Source of the DNA: Sphingobacterium sp. UBA6711
Lineage (GTDB): Bacteria; Bacteroidota; Bacteroidia; Sphingobacteriales; Sphingobacteriaceae
Direction of reading: 5' to 3'
Assembly (NCBI GenBank): GCA_002454415.1
Contig: DKIT01000039.1
Span: forward strand, 92,871 to 100,696
Length of the DNA stretch: 7,826 bases
Shown here: positions 1 through 5,595 of the stretch, piece after piece
How positions within the stretch are numbered: position 1 is the first letter of the stretch
Layout of the letters: each line of letters starts with the position of its first letter
Position numbers and translations under genes: made by a program
The notes under the pieces: generated by a model
What the model was told of the DNA's origin: nothing
What the model saw: only the letters and a program-made list of their open reading frames with translations
The model's database searches: none

Positions 1-1484
1 CACCTGTATTCAGCGTGTCAAGGGATGTATATAGGGGAACCGCGGATTTCGTATTACGCTATATGCGACAACAGCGAACGTTGTTCAATCCTTTTTTGAA
101 TGATAGTTGCCACACACATGATGGATTTACACTTTATGCTGGAAAAGTAGGTGTTCGCGATAGCGCTCACATTGATGCAGGAGGTGGGTGGCATGATGCT
201 TCTGACTATTTGCAATATGCCACAACATCGGCAAATGCAACCTTTCACCTACTGGCGGCCTATCGTGATTTTCCAAAGGTGTTTGCTGATTCGAAATTGG
301 CAAATGGCCTAGAGGGAAAAAATGGACGTGCTGATGTGTTGGATGAGGCTAAATGGGGTTTGGACTGGTTATTGAAAATGCATCCAAAAGCCAATCAAAT
401 GTACAATCAAATTGCTGATGATCGGGACCATGCAAGTATGCGGATGCCTAAAGAGGATCCTTACTACGGCCGTGGCTTCGAGCGTCCTGTTTATTTTATT
501 GATGGCGAGCCGCAACAAAGGGGCAAGTTCATGAATAATACCACAGGTACAAGTTCCACCGCAGGGAAATTTAGTAGCGCTTTTCGTTTAGGAGCAACAT
601 TGTTTGATCGAGAGGATCGGAAATATGCAAAGTTTCTGTCTCAAAAAGCGGAAACAGCTTATGCCTATGCCAATTTAAAACCTGGAGTGACCCAGACAGT
701 TTCTGTGAAATCGCCTTATATCTACGCTGAAGATAATTGGGTCGACGATATGCAATTGGCTGCGGCGATGGGATTTTCGGCAACAAAAAAAAGCAAATTT
801 GCCCGAGAGGCGTTGAGTTACGCCCGGCAAGAAAAAATTACACCTTGGATGGTAACAGACACCGCTGCACATTATCAGTGGTATCCATTTATCAATCTTG
901 GGCATTATGAATTGGCGAAAGCATTAAAGGGGCAAGATCGCGAGGAGATTGTTTCCTATTATAAACAGGGAATCGAAGCAGTAAATCAGAGAGCGGAGCA
1001 AAATGCCTTTTTAAGAGGAGTTCCTTTTATCTGGTGCAGCAACAATCTTACGGTATCGTTTGCGATTCAATGTCTCTGGTATAAGGAGTTGTCAGGAGAT
1101 GGACGTTTTGACGAGTTGGCTCAAGCGAATGTGGACTGGCTTTTTGGGACAAACCCATGGGGTACGAGTATGGTCTATGGACTTCCTGCTGAGGGGGATA
1201 CGCCGATAGATCCGCATTCAGCTTTTACTTATTTGGGCAAGCATCCGATTGATGGAGGTCTGGTAGATGGTCCTATTATGGCTTCGACCTATCGTAATTT
1301 GATCGGTATCAAGTTGAACAATCCGGATAGCTATGCTGATTTTCAAAGTGATTTGGCAGTTTACCATGATGACTATGGGGATTACAGTACCAATGAGCCG
1401 ACGATGGATGGTACAGCTTCAATGGTCTATTTGCTGGCGTTGAAAGAGGGCAAGGCCATGGAGGAGCCTGCAAGAAAAAAGTAA
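1..1484 (+). CDS. Glycoside hydrolase family 9 catalytic domain (5' partial; first half of a split GH9-deacetylase gene)
   Basis: This is the C-terminal catalytic (alpha/alpha)6-barrel part of a GH9 enzyme. The frame is open to the left edge (first whole codon at 3), so the GTG at 15 is not a credible start; any signal peptide and N-terminal Ig-like domain lie outside. Counting from that GTG, the GH9 signature DAGGGWHDASDY spans residues 54-65, with D61 and D64 as the expected nucleophile-activating/base aspartates. ADVLDEAKWGLDWLL (about 105-119) and NPWGTSMVYG are typical. NEPTMDG near the end carries E461, the expected acid catalyst. The catalytic domain is therefore complete, and the stop falls just after it. 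GH9 enzymes are mostly endoglucanases, but the family includes exo-beta-glucosaminidases, and the murQ/transporter context favours an amino-sugar substrate (inference). The frame ends at TAA 1482-1484, directly after an A AAA AAG heptamer; the deacetylase domain continues in the -1 frame. Confidence 0.9.
   Translation, partial: PVFSVSRDVYRGTADFVLRYMRQQRTLFNPFLNDSCHTHDGFTLYAGKVGVRDSAHIDAGGGWHDASDYLQYATTSANATFHLLAAYRDFPKVFADSKLANGLEGKNGRADVLDEAKWGLDWLLKMHPKANQMYNQIADDRDHASMRMPKEDPYYGRGFERPVYFIDGEPQQRGKFMNNTTGTSSTAGKFSSAFRLGATLFDREDRKYAKFLSQKAETAYAYANLKPGVTQTVSVKSPYIYAEDNWVDDMQLAAAMGFSATKKSKFAREALSYARQEKITPWMVTDTAAHYQWYPFINLGHYELAKALKGQDREEIVSYYKQGIEAVNQRAEQNAFLRGVPFIWCSNNLTVSFAIQCLWYKELSGDGRFDELAQANVDWLFGTNPWGTSMVYGLPAEGDTPIDPHSAFTYLGKHPIDGGLVDGPIMASTYRNLIGIKLNNPDSYADFQSDLAVYHDDYGDYSTNEPTMDGTASMVYLLALKEGKAMEEPARKK
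1475..1481 (+). other. Candidate -1 ribosomal frameshift heptamer A AAA AAG
   Basis: In the GH9 frame the codons are AGA AAA AAG TAA, so bases 1475-1481 read A AAA AAG in the exact phase required for tandem lysyl-tRNA slippage, as in E. coli dnaX and several IS3-family elements. A -1 slip reads GTA next and enters the deacetylase frame, bypassing the TAA. A purine-rich GGAGGAG lies at 1460-1466, 8 bases upstream. A modest imperfect hairpin can form downstream (1486-1494 with 1502-1510, two bulges). The alternative is a 7-A run shortened to 6 by mutation or sequencing error, since one extra A would also restore the fusion. Confidence 0.5.
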
Positions 1485-2179
1485 CAACGGATGCTTATGG
1501 TGCGATCGTTCGTGCTGATTCAACATGGAAGAAAGTGGCTTTTGTATTTACGGGACATGATCTCTCGGAGGGGACGCCGTCCGTTTTAGCGAGTTTGAAA
1601 AGAAATCATGTTAAAGGCTCTTTTTTTCTGACAGGTGATTATTTGAGAAATCCGGCATTTAAACCTTATGTCCAACAAATGTTATGCGATGGGCATATGG
1701 TATCGGGTCATTCTGATAAGCATCTTTTGGTTAGTGATTGGGAAAGTAGGGATGAGTTACTGGTTGATCAGGATTCTTTTTTAAGTGATCTGAACGCGAA
1801 TCTGAAGACTCTGGACCGACTGGGTGTTGATAAGGATCTTGTGGAATATTATATACCCTCGTATGAATGGTATAATAGGCAAACAGTGGAATGGGCGAAG
1901 GAGCTCGGGCTGTATTCAATCAATTACACGCCTGGAATCCGGACGGCAGCAGATTATACGTATCCTGAAATGGGAAAGCGTTATCTGTCAACCGCTGCAA
2001 TTTTGGAGAATATGTGGGCCTATGAGTCAAAGTTTGGTCTCAATGGTTTTTTAATATTGATCCATATGGGTACTGATGTTCGGCGTAAAGATAAATTATA
2101 TCATCAATTGGATGATATTATCAAGATATTAAGGAGGAAAGGGTATCAACTTGTGTCTGTACCCGAATTATTGAAATAA
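1481..2179 (+). CDS. Polysaccharide deacetylase (NodB-like) domain, -1 frame continuation of the GH9 gene
   Basis: This is a carbohydrate-esterase-4-like deacetylase domain, expected to remove N-acetyl groups from an amino-sugar glycan using a divalent metal. Counting from the GTG at 1535, HSDKH (residues 59-63) is the canonical H-S-x-x-H metal motif, FFLTGDYL (30-37) is the usual strand after motif 1, IPSYEWYN (107-114) takes the place of the R-x-P-Y motif, and LIHMGTD (175-181) supplies the late histidine, H177. Motif 1 is unusual: FTGHDLSEG replaces TFDDG. The GTG at 1535 is a poor start because the similar-looking sequence DAYGAIVRADSTWKK lies upstream of it in the same frame. That frame stays open back to a TGA at 1394-1396, inside the GH9 gene, with no ATG between. 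The domain is thus probably translated as the C-terminal half of the GH9 polypeptide after a -1 shift at 1475-1481. If no shift occurs, this is the distal part of a frame-disrupted gene. murQ follows 22 bases later. Confidence 0.8.
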   Translation, partial: VTTDAYGAIVRADSTWKKVAFVFTGHDLSEGTPSVLASLKRNHVKGSFFLTGDYLRNPAFKPYVQQMLCDGHMVSGHSDKHLLVSDWESRDELLVDQDSFLSDLNANLKTLDRLGVDKDLVEYYIPSYEWYNRQTVEWAKELGLYSINYTPGIRTAADYTYPEMGKRYLSTAAILENMWAYESKFGLNGFLILIHMGTDVRRKDKLYHQLDDIIKILRRKGYQLVSVPELLK

Positions 2180-2201
2180 AGAATTACAATATATACTAAT
2201 A

Positions 2202-3014
2202 ATGGTTATTACAACGGAGAAAGATTCGAATTATCAGGATTTGGACAAGATGTCTGTGCATGAATTGTTGACTAATATCAATAATGAGGACAAATCTGTC
2301 CCACTTGCTGTGGAGCAGGCGATACCTCAGATTGAAGCATTGGTTAAAATTACTGTGGAGAAAATGAAAGCCGGTGGTCGAACTTTTTATATCGGAGCTG
2401 GTACGAGTGGCCGTCTTGGGGTGTTGGATGCATCTGAATTGCCTCCAACGTATGGCGTGCCATTTGAGTGGATCATCGGGCTGATTGCTGGTGGGGATAC
2501 CGCCATTAGAAAAGCGGTTGAATTTGCTGAAGACGATTTGGAACAGGCGTGGAAAGATATGGAAGCCTATGATATTGATGAACATGATGTCGTTATCGGC
2601 ATCGCAGCTTCGGGAACAACTCCCTACGTCATCGGTGGTTTGAAAACGGCGAATGAAAAAGGTCTCGTAACTGGATGTATTGTTTGTAACGGCGGTTCTC
2701 CGATTGCTGATGTTGCCCAATACCCAGTGGAGGTCATTGTAGGACCAGAGTTTGTTACGGGATCTACGCGAATGAAATCTGGAACTGCACAGAAGCTTGT
2801 ATTAAATATGTTTAGTACAGCTGTGATGATTCAATTGGGCCGGGTTAAGGGCAATAAAATGGTCGATATGCAATTGTCTAATCATAAATTGGTCGGTCGC
2901 GGTGTCCGTATTATCATGGATCAGACCGGTGCAACAGAAGATGAAGCGGCTGCTTTGCTTGAACAATTTGGTAACGTAAGGCAAGCAATCGAGGCTTATC
3001 AGGCGACACATTAA
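2202..3014 (+). CDS. murQ: N-acetylmuramic acid 6-phosphate etherase
   Basis: Cytoplasmic enzyme that removes the D-lactyl ether from MurNAc-6-phosphate to give GlcNAc-6-phosphate and D-lactate, the key step of muramic acid salvage. The N-terminus TTEKDSNYQDLDKMSVHELL matches the conserved MurQ opening (TE...N..LD.MS). The SIS domain begins with YIGAGTSGRLGVLDASE (63-79). E79 in DASELPPT and E110 in FAEDDL correspond to the two catalytic glutamates known from E. coli MurQ. IAASGTTPY (134-142) is the second sugar-phosphate loop, and VTGSTRMKSGTAQK (185-198) is the GCKR/MurQ signature. At 270 residues it is shorter than E. coli MurQ (298), but both ends are conserved, so it is not truncated. 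No Shine-Dalgarno precedes the ATG, only an A/T-rich leader, as usual in Bacteroidota. It lies 22 bases after the deacetylase and 38 before the symporter, which suggests one operon. MurQ-type etherase and not the eukaryotic regulator GCKR is clear from length and context. Confidence 0.96.
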   Translation: MVITTEKDSNYQDLDKMSVHELLTNINNEDKSVPLAVEQAIPQIEALVKITVEKMKAGGRTFYIGAGTSGRLGVLDASELPPTYGVPFEWIIGLIAGGDTAIRKAVEFAEDDLEQAWKDMEAYDIDEHDVVIGIAASGTTPYVIGGLKTANEKGLVTGCIVCNGGSPIADVAQYPVEVIVGPEFVTGSTRMKSGTAQKLVLNMFSTAVMIQLGRVKGNKMVDMQLSNHKLVGRGVRIIMDQTGATEDEAAALLEQFGNVRQAIEAYQATH

Positions 3015-3052
3015 AACGAAACCTACTTAAATCACCTATTTAAAAACAAACT

Positions 3053-4543
3053 ATGTCACCAGTAATATTATTATCCTTTATAATAATCTATTTTGCGGTT
3101 TTGCTTGCTGTGGCTCACTTTACTTCAAAGGGGGCTTCCGACAACTCAACTTTTTTCGTCGCTAATCGCAATTCAAAATGGTATATGGTCGCCTTTGGGA
3201 TGATCGGTACTGCATTGTCGGGGGTAACGTTCATTTCTGTGCCAGGTGCCGTTGGTGCGTCAGAATTTAGCTATTTCCAGTTCGTTCTGGGGAACGCTGT
3301 GGGTTTTGTCATCATAGCTTATGTATTGCTTCCCTTGTATTACAGAATGCACTTGACTTCGATATATACCTATCTCGAGGAGCGTTTTGGACATACGACT
3401 TACAAAACCGGTGCGGCTATTTTTTTGATTTCACGGACAATTGGTTCGGCTTTTCGTTTATATCTCGTAGCGATCGTTTTACAACATTTTATTTTTGACG
3501 CCTGGAAAGTTCCTTTTGCGATTACGGTAGTAATCTGTTTGGTCTTGATCTGGTTATATACCAATAAAGGCGGTTTAAAGACAATCATTGTGACCGATAC
3601 CCTACAAACTACTTTTTTAGTAACTGCCGTTATTCTTTCGATCTATTTTATGGCAAAAGGATTGGATTTCGGTATCGTCGATACGTTTGAAGCAGTGAAG
3701 GAAAGCAGCTACTCGAAAATCTTTTTTTGGGATGATTTTGTTGGCAGTAAAGCGAATTTTTGGAAACAGTTCTTGGGAGGAATTTTTGTTACCATCGCAA
3801 TGACGGGGCTTGATCAGGACTTAATGCAGAAGAATCTATCCATGGGTACCATCAAAGAAGCTCAAAAAAATATGATCACCTTTACAAGCGTATTTGTGGT
3901 GATCAATATTTTCTTTTTGGCTGTGGGCGCCCTTCTCTATATCTACGCTGAAAAAAATGGTATTGATGTGAGCCAATTGGCTACACGTGATTATTTGTAT
4001 CCGGAGATCGCATTGAATCATTTGGCTATTGTTCCGGCGATTATTTTTATGATGGGATTGACTGCCGCAACTTTTGCGACGACAGATAGTGCACTTACGG
4101 CATTGACGACTTCTTTTTGTGTCGATTTCTTAAATTTCAATAAAAAGGAAAATCCCAATGATCCAGCATTAGTAAAGCAGCGTAACTATGTGCATTTTGG
4201 CTTTTCCGTAGTAATGTTACTGGTTATTCTGATCTTTAAATTGATCAATGATGACTCGGTTGTAAATGCCATATTTACAGCCGCCAGTTATACTTATGGG
4301 CCATTACTCGGTTTGTTTGTTTTTGGAATTTTTACAAAATCTGCCGTTAGGGATAAAGCGGTGCCCTATATCTGTGTGCTTTCGCCAACCGTATTGTATC
4401 TGCTTAAAACTTATGTAATAGAAGTTTATACGCCTTATGTGATCGGATTGGATCTGATTATTCTGAATGGTCTTATTACGTTTTTGATGCTTTTGTTGAG
4501 CTCTCCGGGTAAAGCAAGTGAAAAAGCGTTGTCACATAACTAA
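3053..4543 (+). CDS. Sodium:solute symporter (SSS family), probable MurNAc/anhydroMurNAc importer
   Basis: An inner-membrane transporter of the sodium-solute symporter family, with about 13 predicted hydrophobic segments over 496 residues. Family hallmarks include the first helix (2-22), the loop and helix NSKWYMVAFGMIGTALSGVTFISVPG (40-65), NKGGLKTIIVTDTLQ (171-185), TGLDQDLMQKNLSM (251-264), and the LeuT-fold helix ATFATTDSALTALTTSF (339-355), whose Ser/Thr residues correspond to the sodium-2 site. SYTYGPLLGLFVFGIFTK (412-429) is the typical late helix. The substrate cannot be read from the sequence. Its position 38 bases after murQ parallels the Tannerella forsythia murTKQ locus, where an inner-membrane transporter brings in MurNAc, so MurNAc or anhydroMurNAc is the best guess (inference). 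A sialic acid or other sugar symporter is the main alternative. Its start fits the first membrane helix, and the upstream 38 bases are A-rich without a clear promoter. Confidence 0.9.
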   Translation: MSPVILLSFIIIYFAVLLAVAHFTSKGASDNSTFFVANRNSKWYMVAFGMIGTALSGVTFISVPGAVGASEFSYFQFVLGNAVGFVIIAYVLLPLYYRMHLTSIYTYLEERFGHTTYKTGAAIFLISRTIGSAFRLYLVAIVLQHFIFDAWKVPFAITVVICLVLIWLYTNKGGLKTIIVTDTLQTTFLVTAVILSIYFMAKGLDFGIVDTFEAVKESSYSKIFFWDDFVGSKANFWKQFLGGIFVTIAMTGLDQDLMQKNLSMGTIKEAQKNMITFTSVFVVINIFFLAVGALLYIYAEKNGIDVSQLATRDYLYPEIALNHLAIVPAIIFMMGLTAATFATTDSALTALTTSFCVDFLNFNKKENPNDPALVKQRNYVHFGFSVVMLLVILIFKLINDDSVVNAIFTAASYTYGPLLGLFVFGIFTKSAVRDKAVPYICVLSPTVLYLLKTYVIEVYTPYVIGLDLIILNGLITFLMLLLSSPGKASEKALSHN

Positions 4544-4595
4544 TATAGCGGAATCGTCTCCACCTAAGGCTTTTTAATGGTCATGTGACGACAAC
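4528..4595 (+). terminator. Possible long-loop hairpin at the end of the symporter gene (weak terminator candidate)
   Basis: GTTGTCACAT (4528-4537), overlapping the last codons of the symporter, is complementary to ATGTGACGACAAC (4583-4595), giving 10 pairs with a 3-base bulge around a 45-base loop. The loop contains CCTAAGG and a short T run (4571-4575), but no U tract follows the stem, so this is not a classical intrinsic terminator. It could act in mRNA 3'-end processing, or be chance. Confidence 0.2.
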
Positions 4596-4615
4596 TATAA
4601 AGAGCTAAGTTTTGA

Positions 4616-4647
4616 TTTGTACGTACAAAAAAATTAAGTTAAGTTTG
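4616..4647 (+). promoter_or_regulatory. Bacteroidota-type promoter for the purine nucleoside phosphorylase gene
   Basis: TTTG at 4616-4619 and TAAGTTTG at 4640-4647 match the -33 and -7 elements (TTTG, TAnnTTTG) of Bacteroidota housekeeping promoters, with a 20-base spacer within the accepted range. The predicted transcript start is around 4651-4655, leaving a leader of only about 16-20 bases before the ATG at 4671. A second TTTG at 4611-4614 is also available. The left arm of the inverted repeat fills the spacer. Confidence 0.65.
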
Positions 4648-4670
4648 ATATACTTAGTTTTTTTGTACGT
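4621..4670 (+). repeat. 19-bp inverted repeat bracketing the -7 element and abutting the start codon
   Basis: The left arm (4621-4639, ACGTACAAAAAAATTAAGT) and the right arm (4652-4670, ACTTAGTTTTTTTGTACGT) are complementary at 18 of 19 positions, and the remaining pair is a G-U wobble in RNA. The 12-base loop contains the TAAGTTTG -7 element. Pairing can extend two or three more positions into the ATG. The outer part of the left arm is itself in the palindrome TTGTACGTACAA (4617-4628), and TTGTACGTA recurs at 4663-4671. This looks like a two-site operator. A read-through RNA from upstream could also fold it into a hairpin next to the start codon. Confidence 0.7.
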
Positions 4671-5486
4671 ATGTATCACAGCATAAATGAGACTACGGAA
4701 TTTATCCGTAGAAAGATTGGAGAATTTGCTCCAGAATTTGGTATCATCCTAGGTACCGGTTTAGGTAAGTTGGTCGATGAAATTGAGGTTGAATATCAGC
4801 TGATGTATTCCAATATTCCTAATTTCCCTATTTCCACTGTAGAATTTCATTCCGGCAAGTTAATTTTTGGAAAATTGAGCGGTAGAAATGTAGTTGCCAT
4901 GCAAGGTAGACTTCATTACTATGAGGGTTATGATATGCAGCAGATTACATTTCCAATTCGTATCATGAAGGTTTTGGGCGTGAAAAAGCTATTTGTTTCC
5001 AATGCTGCAGGCTCCTTGAATCCTGAAGTAAAGAAGGGAGATCTTGGTATTATTGAAGATCATATCAATCTTTTGCCAGACAACCCATTGCGTGGACAAA
5101 ATCTGGCAGAGTTTGGCCCGCGCTTTCCGGATATGAACGAGCCCTATAACAGGACGATGATTGAACAGGCTCTTGAGATCGCAGCTAAGCATCATATTGC
5201 AGCGAAAAAAGTAGTTTATGTTTCTTCTCCTGGACCAAATTTGGAGACGAAAGCTGAATATCGATACATGCGATTGATCGGTGGCGATGTTGTTGGCATG
5301 AGTACGGTGCCCGAAGTCATCGTTGCAAACCATATGGCTCTGCCAGTATTTGCTATATCCGTTGTTACCGACGAAGGGTTTCATGAGCAGCTCAATCCGG
5401 TGTCTTTGCAGGAAATCGTAGCCATGGCGGAGAAAGCGGAACCTAAGATGACATTAATTTTGAAAGAATTAATAGCTTTGCAGTAA
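4671..5486 (+). CDS. Purine-nucleoside phosphorylase (trimeric PNP/MTAP superfamily)
   Basis: A cytoplasmic enzyme that splits purine (deoxy)ribonucleosides with phosphate to a free base and (deoxy)ribose-1-phosphate, for purine salvage. Motifs in order: phosphate loop GIILGTGLGKL (24-34); MQGRLHYYEGYDMQQITFPIR (77-97) with phosphate- and ribose-site R80 and H82; VSNAAGSLNP (109-118); DHINLLPDNPLRG (130-142); SPGPNLETKAEY (186-197), with E192 at the position of the base-binding Glu201 of human PNP; GMSTVPEVIVANH (209-221). Its 271 residues are normal for the trimeric class. Two positions depart from human PNP: TDEG (233-236) puts D234 where Asn243 is expected, and PVSLQEI (243-249) lacks the ribose-binding histidine (His257). 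Both changes resemble methylthioadenosine phosphorylase, so base and 5'-group preference is uncertain. I recall similar residues in Bacteroidota homologues but could not check this. The gene has its own promoter with an operator-like repeat and is not obviously linked to the murQ unit. Confidence 0.93.
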   Translation: MYHSINETTEFIRRKIGEFAPEFGIILGTGLGKLVDEIEVEYQLMYSNIPNFPISTVEFHSGKLIFGKLSGRNVVAMQGRLHYYEGYDMQQITFPIRIMKVLGVKKLFVSNAAGSLNPEVKKGDLGIIEDHINLLPDNPLRGQNLAEFGPRFPDMNEPYNRTMIEQALEIAAKHHIAAKKVVYVSSPGPNLETKAEYRYMRLIGGDVVGMSTVPEVIVANHMALPVFAISVVTDEGFHEQLNPVSLQEIVAMAEKAEPKMTLILKELIALQ

Positions 5487-5491
5487 ATTTG
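5459..5491 (+). promoter_or_regulatory. Probable promoter of the porin gene, overlapping the PNP stop codon
   Basis: TTTG at 5459-5462 and TAAATTTG at 5484-5491 match the -33 and -7 Bacteroidota elements with a 21-base spacer. The -7 box starts on the TAA stop codon (5484-5486). Transcription would begin near 5495-5500 and leave a leader of roughly 95-100 bases. No better match occurs nearer the porin ATG; TAATTTTA at 5587-5594 is one base off but lacks a -33 partner. Confidence 0.5.
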
Positions 5492-5505
5492 CTCTGTATT
5501 GCGGG

Positions 5506-5549
5506 TTCCCTGCCTTCACTGTGCTTTAGTTTGATTTGGATACAGGGAA
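5506..5549 (+). other. Small stem in the porin leader
   Basis: TTCCCTG (5506-5512) pairs perfectly with CAGGGAA (5543-5549) across a 30-base loop in the presumed 5' leader of the porin gene. An alternative pairing, TGTAT (5495-5499) with ATACA (5540-5544), would compete with it. This is suggestive only; the long loop makes it weak. The rest of the 109-base gap shows nothing further. Confidence 0.2.
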
Positions 5550-5595
5550 GATGTTATTGGGTGAGTATATCTTTTTGGTTTTTATATAATTTTAG

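Noticed and set aside
1535..2179. Independent deacetylase gene starting at the GTG at 1535
   Set aside because: The frame continues upstream with domain-like sequence (DAYGAIVRADSTWKK), there is no leader signal or signal peptide, and starting there would clip the first strand. A fused reading by frameshift explains the layout better, though independent initiation is not excluded.
2196..2720. 174-codon minus-strand open frame opposite murQ, and the other minus-strand frames such as 4989-5384
   Set aside because: They lie entirely opposite well-supported conserved genes, and their translations are rich in Cys, His, Arg and Ile with no recognisable domain; they are antisense shadows.
2202..3014. 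MurQ truncated, because it is about 28 residues shorter than the E. coli protein
   Set aside because: The conserved N-terminal block, both catalytic glutamates, the GCKR signature and the C-terminal helix (FGNVRQAIEAY) are all present; this length is credible for Bacteroidota.
4564..4580. CTAAGGCTTTTTAATGG as an intrinsic terminator after the symporter
   Set aside because: There is no stable GC-rich stem directly before the short T run; only a long-loop pairing around it was found, listed as a low-confidence feature.
4617..4671. Repeated TTGTACGTA as the end of an insertion sequence or attachment site
   Set aside because: Only 55 bases are enclosed, no transposase or integrase is nearby, and the position around a promoter fits an operator much better.
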